Positions 12,001 through 24,100 of a DNA stretch of 64,000 nucleotides are shown piece after piece; within the stretch, counting starts at the first letter, position 1; the number at the start of each line of letters is the position of its first letter. The position numbers and the translations under genes are program-made. The DNA lies in the NCBI GenBank assembly GCA_032718565.1, contig JAVGVS010000011.1, forward strand, positions 1,032,905 through 1,096,904. Direction: 5' to 3'. The stretch comes from Distichodus sexfasciatus. Taxonomy: Eukaryota; Chordata; Actinopteri; Characiformes; Distichodontidae. Below the pieces are notes generated by a model that was not told the origin of the DNA, ran no database searches, and saw only the letters and a program-made list of their open reading frames with translations.

Positions 12001-15000
12001 ATATCCCTGGGGAGAACGTTAATCTCCCGTCACTACCGCAGTGAGGCCTGTCCTGAGGATGTCGGGGAGAACAGAGAAAAAGAAAGTGTTTGTGCATATG
12101 ATACACAGGGTCAGAGGTATGTGAGGGAGGGCAAACTTAAAAATGTGTCTTTATATTGGTGAACATGCAGGTAGATTAGTACCTGAGCGTCAGTCTGTGT
12201 GTGTGGGATTGTGGAGCTAGTCTGTCACTGCTTCTATTCCCTGCTGTTAAATCCTCACAGCTCTAAATTCTCCATCATGCTGCAGTCTGCTTTGGGTTTA
12301 GTCTCAAATCTAAAAATAGACTGACTCTCACTCAGACCCAAGATTACAGCACTGCAGAATAGAGCGGCTCTGAGTGAAAAGGACTGAGACCTCAGGTGCT
12401 TTACCTTGTACCGTATATAGCTATGTGATGCAGAAACTAGTGAATGCTCCAGTTACAGTAGGTACTGCTATACTCTGCTTCCTAAAACTGAGTGTGTTTT
12501 CTCATGATTTACAGTTGGAATTTTAATAGTCTTTTTTACGTTCCTTTAGTGTCAGACCTGATCTGTTGATCTTACTAACATGACAGTCCTCCCCCTAATA
12601 AAACTTTTTCTTTTTAATTTGGTGGTTTCTAGCTTTGCTTATGCTTACAATTCAAGTGCTTGTCTCTTCTGCAAACCAAATTACAACTTTGATTCCTGCC
12701 ATTTTCTCTGCGTGAAGCTGTCCTATTTCTCTTGCTTACAGCCAGCACAGTGTCCTGATTCCAGACCAGTAAGCTTTTAGGCTTGGATAGGCACCAAGCA
12801 TTTTTCTGGCACCAGCATTGTTAGCAGTTTTTAGCGGAAAATAGAGGCACTGTTCCTAAATGGACAAGACCAAGACCAATTCCAAGACCAGTCAATTCCA
12901 AGACCATAGTTGTAGGTTAATACTGCATGATAATTGTCTCATTCTACTTATACTTCTAGTTTAAAGTTTATATTTAATACTCAATTTCTAGTTTAAAGTG
13001 TATATTTTGGATTCTATTTATATATTGTTTATTCTATATGCCCTATTTGTTCTTTGTCCCCTGTTTCTTGTTGCACTGTGAAAACTGGAGCCATGTCCTC
13101 TCGTTTCTCTGTATATCTGTACAGTATATAGCAGAGATGACAATTAAGTTTACTGTGACTTTGACTTTTGACTGGCACCAACAACAGAACCATATTTCTC
13201 ATTCTGCACACAGTCTGTGTTGTCTGGAAATGTTAAAATGTACCGCAGTGACTGAAGATATGACAGTGTAACTGATCAACTGAGACATTGTACTGCACAT
13301 CTGAAAGCTTAAGGATAATGGTGCTGCTGCAGATAACAATGATGAACAGCATAACGACATTGTAAAGAGGATGCCCGGTGTATTGTGATGCTCAATAATG
13401 AGTGTGTGGATGTACCTCTGACACCAAAAATATCCAGTCTACTAGAAGTCTTTTCCCTTCTGCTCAGAAACAAACACCTTTTATTTTTAGTTCTTACCTA
13501 TCCTGTCTCAGCACCCACCTGCTTCACACACACCTTCCTGTTTCTGTGATGCTGAAAAGACCCAGAAAGCGAAAGAAAAAATAAGAGATAACATTTAGAT
13601 AACAGATAAAGGACCACAGTCATGACATCCTCAGTCTGTATATGTGGACAGGCTGATACTTGATTTTTCCCTAGACGATAGGATCTAGTATTCATTTGAA
13701 AATGTAAACATGACAAAAGATTTGCTTTTGTTTACTTAATTGAGGATTAAAGTTTCTTGTACTATTACTTAGATCTAGTAACTATATGTGTCAGTGGAAG
13801 TTCCTCACAAAGTGTGAAAGTCTGTGGGCAGCTTTTTAAAACCCACTGTTAAAAAAGCTTTTTAAAAGGAGACAATTAATAATAATCATTAATATATAAA
13901 TGTGTAAGAGTGGAAAAGAACACCTCACAAAGATCGCAAAACATGCCTGTGTGTTACACGTTATCTGTGCCACATGCGGAATATATTTTCACACAGAGAC
14001 ACCTCACACACTGGGCCACTTTCGAATATTATACTTCAGTCTTGTCTTCTCTGCTTGGTCTTCAGGATAGTCAGAATCTCAATTCAGAACTGAATTACGT
14101 CTCCTCACTATTCATAGTGACTCAACAAAAGCTTCTTAACAATATGATGATATATCAATTCAGTGGACAACAAGTGTCAGGTGATATCACTGATCATTCT
14201 GCTGTCATATAATTTTGTGTCAGTTCAGGAGAAAGAGACTGATATCAAACAATATCATATGCTGATTTAATTTGATCACTCCCATTCATATCAAATCACA
14301 AAAACCAACTAAACAGTTATTTGACACTGTCATTCCTGAGCACAAACAGACATTTAAAGGGGGAAAAAAAACTTTTGAAAAAAATACACCTCTGGTTTAA
14401 TATAAAGTGGCCTTACAATTTGTATGATGTCTGATAGATGCTTTCACTTAGCATCGATGCTATGGTATCGTTGATTATCGATAGGTCGGTGTATCGTTAC
14501 ACCGTATTAAGTGAGGCGTCGTTGGCGCCGCCGGGCTTTAGTCCAAATCACCCTTAACGTCGGAAATATGGAAGTGTGTGTGTGTCGCTCCGGGGCCATT
14601 CAGTAAAACCAACCGGCCTTCCGAGCTCGCACTCCTCCCCTTCCTCCCTTCAGACTTTTAGGAGCTCAAAACTAACGGAGCCCCAAACGAAATGATAGAA
14701 AAGCCTCGGCAAGTTTGCTTCTAATTTCGCCACTTTCGCTTCCAGCCGTTGTTCACGTGCCGTGCGTGTCGCGTGCCCGGCTCGAGTTTACGCGTCTCAA
14801 ACGTCCGGAGTTTTTGTTGTGTTTTTCTTTCTTTCGTTTCGGAAAGAACAGGATTGCCCAAGTCTCACCGCGCTCAGTCGGGACGGGATTTATAAAGAAA
14901 ATGCCTCCTTTGAGGCGGGACTGATGTGTGATCTTGCGTTGGAAGATGTGGAAGGAGGAATATGATGTTCACTTTGACTTTCTGCTCGATCTGCTGTGAG

Positions 15001-15041
15001 TGTAAATCTACATGGTCTTTCATTTTGATTTCAGGGTGTGT

Positions 15042-15129
<88 letters not shown>

Positions 15130-18100
15130 TGCATGACTCTCCAATAAAACGCCCTTTGATTTGTTTATAGTTACAGATTAATCATTGAACCTGCTTTCTC
15201 CTGTTGACCTTTGCTCATCTCTTCTATTTGGGTTTGCTATCCATAGTATGTTAAAAGATGTTTCAAGATTCAAGATTATTTATTGGTCACCTACATATAT
15301 AAGTACAACATGTAGTCAAATATAGCCAGAATTTTGAAAATTTAAGTTGACAGATTAGGTAAAAATGTTTACAATGTACAAAAAAACTTAAGAGTAACAA
15401 ATAAAATATATACATAAAATAAAGAAAATATAGCAACGTTCTTATAAGGTTTATACTTTAGACAGTGACTGTACAAACTAAGTATTTTGCAGAATGAACA
15501 AATACACATGAAGTTCTTTAAGGCAGGTGGGTGACATATAAGCACAAAGCATAAATGTCTATTTTTGCATATTTGGACTGACCTGGAATGACTTAGTTAT
15601 GACATTGTATATTTTCCCCTTTGTATAGATTCTGACGAGGGTAGAAGTATGTTTGGGCATGCATATGTGTGATGGGACAGATTTTAATCTGTACTTGATT
15701 GCCAAGTTATGAAAAGCTGATATGTGTTAGGTTTTTGTGACTTTCCTTATATAGTTTCTTAAGAAAAATTAAAAAAAATATTTAAAAGGAGTGAAAATAT
15801 TTTATTTTTGTTAATGAGCATAGGGTCAGCATTGAGTTAGGAGTAACTATAGTATTATTAAAATTCAGTTCTGTTGTTGTCAATGCAATCACCTCAGAAA
15901 GATAAAGCCCAATTGTGTGTTTTTGTGTGGGCATGTGTGTTTTCTTTAGTACACTCACACACACATACACTCTGTCTCCATATCTCTCTCTCTTTTTCTG
16001 TCTGTCTCACACACTAATGGTTTTGGCAATACATGAAGGCACGCCAGTCTCCACACCTTCAAGCTGACACACCCCTTGCTGGGGGGCAGCAGTACCACGA
16101 GACAGACAGCAGGGCAGGCTGGTGTGAGTCACCGACAGGCGCTCTCATGTTTTAATGTGCAAGCTGACACACTCTTGAATAGGCTCTATTACTTTATTAT
16201 GCAGAAGTGTGTTGAAGGAAAAAAGGGTATGTGAGGACAATAACAACTGTTCCTGAATTACACTTTATATTAGAAAAGTAATGCAAGTATGTTCTGTTTC
16301 AGAAAAAAATGCTCTAGTGTATGAATATAGAATTCTCAGATGTTATTTCTGTAGTGAACAGCACACCATGTGGTCCGCACTATGTGGACACAACACCCAC
16401 CCTGAAATCAATAGTGTTTAAACTGTTCAATCCATCATTGCTGTGGGCTTGTAATAGATTCTTGTTCATTGCCATTCAATGGGGCTTCCAATAACTGTGT
16501 AACTGCCATATTACATAAGAGACATATTACACAAATATAATTATATCAGGTGTTTTGATGTGTGTATGTGTTACTGTAAGTCTGAGTCTGTGTTGTTACA
16601 AAACCCAGTGAACCAGCTGTTTTAATTGTCAGATTTCTACATCAGACCTCCATCTGTTTCCAAAAAGTTACTGCCCTCAAGGTGAATGTTTGCATGAATC
16701 ATGCTGATAGTGGTTTTTGAATCAGATTTGGAGTGATTCAGCTTTCGGGTTTTTTCCGTTCACAGGTATATGGATACAGGATATGATTCGTTCATTAATT
16801 TAACGTTAGTATAGGAAGAGAAGTATATAAATTCTGGAAGTTGTCTTAATGTCAAAAGAACAAGCAAGAGGTTTTTGATGTTCTGAAAAGAGAACTAGAC
16901 TAGATTAGTATTATTATATTAACAGCTTATAATTAAAAGAATAATAGTTGACGTGCTGTTTATTCTATATTAAAAAACCAAATCTATCAAACTTGCAAAA
17001 CCGCAACACATATGAATCATAACCCTAAAGGTGTAATGAGGTGATGGTGGTGTAGTGGTTAGGATGTCTCTAGACCGAGAGGTTGTGGGTTCAAATCCTA
17101 CCTCAAGCAATAGCACCACTGGGTCCCTGAGCAAGTTGCTTCAGGGAGAGTGTCCCTATAATTTGCTAATGAATGTCACTCAGGATAAGACCGTCTGATA
17201 AATGCTCAAAATGTAAATAGAAGATGTACCAGCTATGCAAATTTATGTCTAGACTAAACTGAACCTGTCTGATAGACAATGAATTTAGACTCTCTGTGAA
17301 TCCAGGTGGGTTGTTTCTGTGTTTGTTGGGGGGTTTTGTCAGAAGATTGTGGATAATTGACTGAAAAGGACATGTGCACAAGAGGGGCCTAAATTACGCT
17401 TTCCTCTCAGAACACTGGGTTCCGCCAGTGCTATAGCAACCAACACATTACCGCGCTTTATCGAGTTTCGGCCTAATGCAATTGTGCCAATTGAATTATG
17501 CAAAAAATTTGACTCATCCGTAGAGAACGTCTGCCATAATTTATTCAGCAGCGCACAGACACACGCAGGGGCAAAAAGGCTGACCAGCAAGTGAATAGTG
17601 TCTGAGAGGCCAGTGGGTTTGTGTGTAATGCATTGTTAGAGCAATTTATTGTAAATAATTGCTTATGAACTACCGTTTTAATGATATTTATGGATCCACT
17701 TTAGATAAGAATTACACATTTTATATCTGCGGAGATTTCTAAAACAAATATTTTCTATACAAAAAATAATAAACAAGCCTGAATAGCGCAGATGACGATT
17801 TTCTTCTATAGCAAGCATCTCACTGTGTGTGTGACAGACAAGCTCCTGGAGCGACAAATGTGACACTGTACGTCTTTTTACACACACAAGCTTGTCAGAA
17901 TGTACCATTTACTTGTGTATGCATCACTTATCCAATAACTCCACCCTGTTCCACATTTTAATTACTTTACCTAATATGTATTCACGGCAGACCTCAATGC
18001 TGAATATATTCATGCATTATTTGGAAGGTCATGAATTAATCAAAGGCGGCGTGTCTGTCACCCTGGCGAAGAAGTTATGGTGGATTCACACGTCTGTCAG

Positions 18101-21100
18101 CATGGGGAACCTATGCGGTTCACTGACTTGAAGCTGTTGGTTCATTTTAAGGAGCACATCACTGCAAATTTACCCTCATTCCAACAACTGCAGTTATCAA
18201 GTGTAATCGGTTGAATTAGACATGTTACTTTGCGGATGTTAGGAAATGAAGATTGAATGGCAGAAAGGTAGATTTGAGTGGCCTTAAATAAGACATCAGT
18301 TGCTTTACATTTTGCCATTCCTATAAAATACTCTTTATACTGAATATGCTAATGGTAATGGTATGGTATGGCATTAAAGCTTCCTCAGCAGCCGTCTAAG
18401 CTGAAGGCTAGAAATATGACCTCAAATCAATATAATGATTATCATTCCTTTAATTACAATTAATGAATAAATAACTGGTTGGTGATGGTCTAGTGGCATC
18501 ATATTCAGATTTGGACCAAGAGAAATCTATCAGGAATTCAGTCCATGAACTGTAATTTTAGGCTAACATATTAATCATTTAACCAACAAAAATATGTCAG
18601 TGAGATTTTTTACATTTCTTTTTAAATTTTCAAAATTCGAAATTTGTAATTTTCTTTTCTCTGCCGTAGGATCACTGTGTCTCTTGTTCTTTGTCGTAGT
18701 GATGCCAACCTTACAGATGGGTTGTGTGACTCGGACTCTGAATTGGGCAGCCTGGAGACCCTGGAAAGGGGCAGCACTGACACTCTGACCAACGGCTGCC
18801 GGGCTGATGGTGATGCTGCCAAGCGACTGGCCAAGCGACTCTTCTACCTAGAAGGCTTCAAGCGATGTGACGTGGCACGACACCTGGGCAAGAAGTGAGT
18901 GTGAGCTTGTGTAGAGGTGTCTGAGTGTTTAAAGTGAGAGAATACACTATAAAATCAAGTTTGTCTTCTCTCTTGCAGTAATGAATTTAGCCAGATGGTG
19001 GCGTCTGAATATCTCAGCTTCTTCGACTTTACGGGGTTGTCCTTAGACAGGGCGCTAAGGTGAGACCTCAGTTCATGTCTTATCAAAACGTTGTTAAAAG
19101 AAAGTGTTCATGGTATGGAAGTCAATAAATGATGTGGCTCAACATTATTTTTCAGCTCGTTGAGAAACACACAAGTCGTTTTTTTAAGATCACGTATATA
19201 ATACAGTTAGCGTAATCTTGACATAACAGTAGTCAATATCCAGAGAACCAAAGCTGTTTTTCTCATTTTGTCAAGATCACAAGTTATTATTTTATTTCCA
19301 TGCCAGTAAAGCTGCAAATGACGGAGTCTCCTTCTCAATTTTAGCACACTTCTGTGAAAGTTGTTTAGCACCAATAGACACACTAAATAAAATATTATTA
19401 AAGTTAGTAATTACTGTATTTGTCATTGTGAACACACCACAGCACACCACAACGAAATGCGACCTCTACATTTGACCTATCCGTGAAGGAGCAGTGGCCA
19501 GCTTTTTGGCTGTGCCCATGGAGCAGTGCTTGGGACCGTACCTTTACCGGCAACCCTCCGGTCACGGGGTCAGCTCCCTAACCGCTACACTACCAACTGC
19601 CCCTAATGCCAGCTGCCCCTAAATATCTTGTGATCTTGAGATAACTAGAAGAAAAATAATGTTGACGTGTGTGCGCCCCAACCTACAAAAGAGGTGTCAT
19701 GTTAGGATAATCCTTCTAGACATGCACTAACCTCTGAACATATGCTTATTTGTTGTACCATTAGAAAATGAAACCTCAAGATTTCCTGTGAACTTGCTTG
19801 TTTCTTGCTGTAACAGATATACTGATGTGGAAAATCTGGACAGCTGATTTCCTACAGCAACCACATTTACAAACAGACAGGTTATAAATTAAGCAACACT
19901 ACATCCTCTTTTTCATTGAAGCTAAAGATAAAAAAAGGGGAAGAATCTTTATTTAGAGAGAAGTCAGCGCTCTTATCACACGCCTGTCCGTCACTGGTGG
20001 TTCAGCCATGCCACTAAGAGACCTTCCACAGTGGAACATTTTAGCAGTCGTATAAAGCCCAACACTTAGTCGTGTAAAGCCCAACACAGACTTCACTTAC
20101 ACATTTGCATTTGCAGTTTGGTTTTGTTCTATATAAGTGTTTGTTTAATGGGGAAGTGCTAAATTGCATTTATCGGTGTAGTTCCTCTTCCAGCCTTAAT
20201 GAAATCTGGGCTCTAAAAATCTGGACCACCTGTCTTGTCTGAAATGAGAATTGGAACAATACCTTTTTACAGTGCACTAATGGAATTGAATAGCGTTCCT
20301 GCCCATGTGAGTGATAGTCTCATAGTTTAAATCCAATTATAAAACTCATTTCGCTTGAATTGTCTTTTGACTACAGGCAAGACTGCCACTGCTTATTGCT
20401 AATTAGTTTATTTTTTTTCTTTGTTGGTATTTTGAAAATGTTCTGTTTCTTTCTTTTTGGTATCTGTGTAATTGATTTCTGCAAATGTCATTACATTCTG
20501 TTTACTCTTTGCTTAAAATCACTTCCTTGTAATTCCACTTTGCACTTTGTTGCAGTTAGAAAATGCTAGCTCTATGTCAAGTTGGTGCAATCCTTTCTTT
20601 ATAACCACTGCAGTGTCAGTGTTTCGCTTAGCCGTCCAAACTTACCAGTGATGCTGGGGTTGTAATGACCAGTGCTGGGGAAACTACTTTTAAACAGTAG
20701 CTGTTCAAGCTACAAGCTACTTACGATTATAAGCTACAGCCAAGCTACTGTTTTAATGTAGTAGTTAGATGAACTGCAAGCTACATAGAAAGCGTAGCTA
20801 GCTACATCGAAACTATTTTACGGCCACTAATTCTTTCCACCTTTGCCAAGGTGGACTCCATCTTGCAGCTGAAAAGATACAATGATACAATGATACAACT
20901 CAACCCCAGTCAGAAAATACCCGGTGTAAAATATTTAAATGTTTTGTACCGATGTAGTGTTTTGCCAGTGTTACTGACATTAGGAAATGGAAGTTGTCCT
21001 CTATTAGAGCATCTGCTAAATGCTGAAAATGTAATTCAAATATTTGTACATGATACACTGATGCTATCACCCACAACAATGGTCAATTCCATGCATAAAC

Positions 21101-24100
21101 AATATTCAGCATGGTGTGGAATTATTTCCCTGCTCAGGAACTGTGTAACTACTGTGAAACTCTCTATCTGCGATCATAAGATAAAATTGGGAGTTTTAAT
21201 CCCAGGATCCACTTTTGGGCCCCTGAGCAAGGCCCTTACCCCCAAGTTCCTCCAGGGACATACAATATACTCATACAAAGCAACTGGAAGTTGTTGTAGA
21301 CAAGATCATCTGCAAAAATGCTGTAAATGTAAATTGGAAATTGCACACTGAGTGTAATGGTGGAGAGACAGAGCCATGTGGCATTATGCAGACCGTCCTC
21401 TCCTGATTAGCCACATATGACACTCTTTAAGATGGGAAGATTAATAATGTGGCACTCCAGCTCACAGGGGTGAAAGAGAGACTGAGGAACGGTAGACTCC
21501 AAACTTTTCACAATTCTGGCTTGTTTGTTTCTTTCACCGTGTGTATTCAAAATTGTGGACCCATACACACGTGTCAGTGTGTTTTCCTGAGTTTTCATAA
21601 GGCCCTTCAGCCTGGGTCAGCCATTACAGAAAGGTGTTTTATTATGTACGTGTGTATAATACACGACTGGGTAAGAGTAATGCAGCATGAATGACGCTGT
21701 GCTTGTGATCCGTCATATGGCGGGTAAATTACATTAAAAATATAGCAGGAATAAAGAGGTCTGCCTTACTCACATGGCTCATCACTTACTGCTGTCCATG
21801 TCGCTCCCCACTTACACAGGAACTTCCTGAAGGCATTTCCTCTCATGGGAGAAACGCAGGAGAGAGAGCGAGTCCTTGTGCATTTCTCCAAACGCTTCTG
21901 CCATTGTAACCAGGAGGCTCTCACCTCTGAAGGCAAGCACCACTGCGTATACTAATCAAGATAATGATCAGGAGTTTCTGCATCCTGCTCCTGGATGTTT
22001 CCCTGCAATGCACAAATTAATGCAGCCAGCATACATGACTTAAATGTGTAAAGCAGGATCATTCTTGGACCAGGTTTTGGAAACTCTGACAAATGACTGG
22101 ATGTGTGATTATTAGTATTATTAAGTGTAGAAGGTTGCTTTTAAAACCTGTGTTTTATGTATTTACAGATGGAGCTCACACACTCACTTGTGCTCTTATG
22201 CTGCTGAATACAGACCTGCATGGCCATGTATGTATACACAAACGTATATACACATTAGAGGTCGACTGATATTGGTTTTTCAGGGCTGTTATCGATACCA
22301 ATTATTGATTATTAACAGGGCCGATAACCAATATTTGCCAAAAAAAGAGAAAACCTCTGTGAAAATTTTAAACGTAACAAACACCAAGCTCAGCTGAAAC
22401 TCCTCTCTCTTCTTCTCCTTCTCGGAATGTCACACTGTGCTCTTGTTTGAGCGTGGTGTGAGTGACAATAACGCTTCAGCGTTGATTGGCTACCACTTGT
22501 GTGACATATAACCAATCAGAGACTGTTGTGGGCGGGAGATTCAATAAGCAGCGAGTCGAGAGTAAACGGTACAGAGAGAAGAGACAGCAGCGGAGCCACA
22601 GTAGCACACCTTGTAATTACTTAGTATCGGTCGAAGTCAAAATTAAACACCGGCAAAATGCCTAAAATTGGCCCCCGATAATCAGCCCGGCTGATAATCG
22701 ATCAACCCTTAATACACACACACATACACACATTTTTGTGGGTACCACGGGTCAGATTTCACTTCATTTCAAGTACTACAAATGTGAAACTATGTAAAAT
22801 TTAAAACCAACTTTGTTAAGTATTATTTGAACTTCAACAACCAAAATGAATAATTTGTTTTTAAATTAAAATGTATTTTTATGACTTATTAAGATCTCAC
22901 ACACATAATGTAACACGAGTATTCAAATAACCTGCAATAATGATTATATTACAAGACCATTATCATATCCATTTATAGCATTTGGCAGACAAGCCAAGTT
23001 TGTAAAAACTCCAACTCTGCACTAATGAGTTTATTAGTCTCCTCATTTACTCCCTGGGATGAGTGAGTTGCATATTAATCACCTATATGAGATATGGAAA
23101 TTGCAGCCAAAGATTTGATTTAGTTGCACATACTGCCTAATTGCTCTCTTTGCTGTAGACGAAAGGAAACACATGGTGGTAACTGTATATACTAATGATC
23201 TCCCATGATTGAGTTAAGAGAGGGGGGAGTTAGGTTGATGTTCTGAAATGAACAACCTGAATCCAGCCACTCATTCCTGGTCTCACCCACGCTGTCCACT
23301 ATAAGGAACAGAAAGTCTTGACTGGCAGTCTGTCTTTAAACTCATGCAGTCTGCTTGAAGAAATTATTTCAGATTGATTGAAATGAATAATGTTTAGGGA
23401 AGTGTTGTTGTCCAAAACCAAAAGGCTGCCATAGCTCTAACCAGGCCATTCAGTCCCCCTCCCACCGTCTCACTAACACTCTTGTGTCTCTGTATTTCTG
23501 TCTTTATTTCCTTTCACACTCTTATCTCACTCCTTGGCCCCTGTCCTGAGCAGGTGGTAAGTGTAGCTTCCTCCTTTTATTCTGCATGTCTTTATTCCAG
23601 ACCATCCTTTTTCTTCCTGAACTTACACTTAAATACCTGAACATGTCACTCCTCTAAATGCATCTCAGACAGATGGATTTTACTGAGTTAGTGTAGACAC
23701 TGCTCATGCTGGAATGAAAACAAAGTAGGGGTGCAGATTTACTGTATGCTAGAAAAGCTCCATAGTGGCTTTGAGAGGTTGATGTGCTACTGCCATCTAG
23801 TGGCAAAAATGTTAGTGTTCTAAATGAATTTTACAGTTTATCCTGTTTCTGTTTTTTTACTTAAATATTTTTGCGTATTTTTATGTTTTTGTTACAGCAA
23901 AATATAAATACATTTAAAATAATTTTATCTGGTCTTATTTCAGAACATTGGGAAGAAGATGTCTTGCCAGCAGTTCATTAGCAATCTTGACGGTCTGAAT
24001 GATGGCAAAGATTTTCCCAAAGATTTACTAAAGGTATGAGAGAATTAAGCAAGTGATTATTTGTCATTGTCAACATTGAGAACACAGCGCAGCACAGTAC

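Larger units (their letters stand above)
8269..18699 (+). other. psd2: Large psd2 intron (10.4 kb)
   Basis: No coding exon found. It contains a CTCF-type motif (8413), a TC-rich tract (about 8866-8945), a hAT-like remnant (9835-10000), SINE remnants (10185-10400, 11485-11660, 17039-17222), a CpG-dense block (14505-14960), a GT/TA microsatellite (15037-15124) and a retroelement-tail fragment (15259-15420). The remainder is AT-rich sequence without visible structure. Confidence 0.7.
19060..21819 (+). other. psd2: psd2 intron within Sec7 region
   Basis: Contains a family-A SINE (19412-19600), a hAT-like remnant (20670-20870) and a family-B SINE tail (21215-21335). The open frame at 20851-21351 runs through these repeats and is not a gene. 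Confidence 0.7.
22228..23943 (+). other. psd2: psd2 intron(s) flanking the microexon
   Basis: Contains the MITE at 22258-22709, the candidate microexon at 23554-23556 and a minus-strand CTCF-type motif at 23792-23803. The rest is AT-rich. Confidence 0.6.

Noticed and set aside
17039..17110. tRNA gene
   Set aside because: Box A and box B are present, but the sequence does not fold as a full tRNA and continues into a SINE body and tail.
20851..21351. 166-codon open frame in a psd2 intron
   Set aside because: It starts in a hAT-like remnant and ends in a SINE tail, with no protein similarity I recognise.
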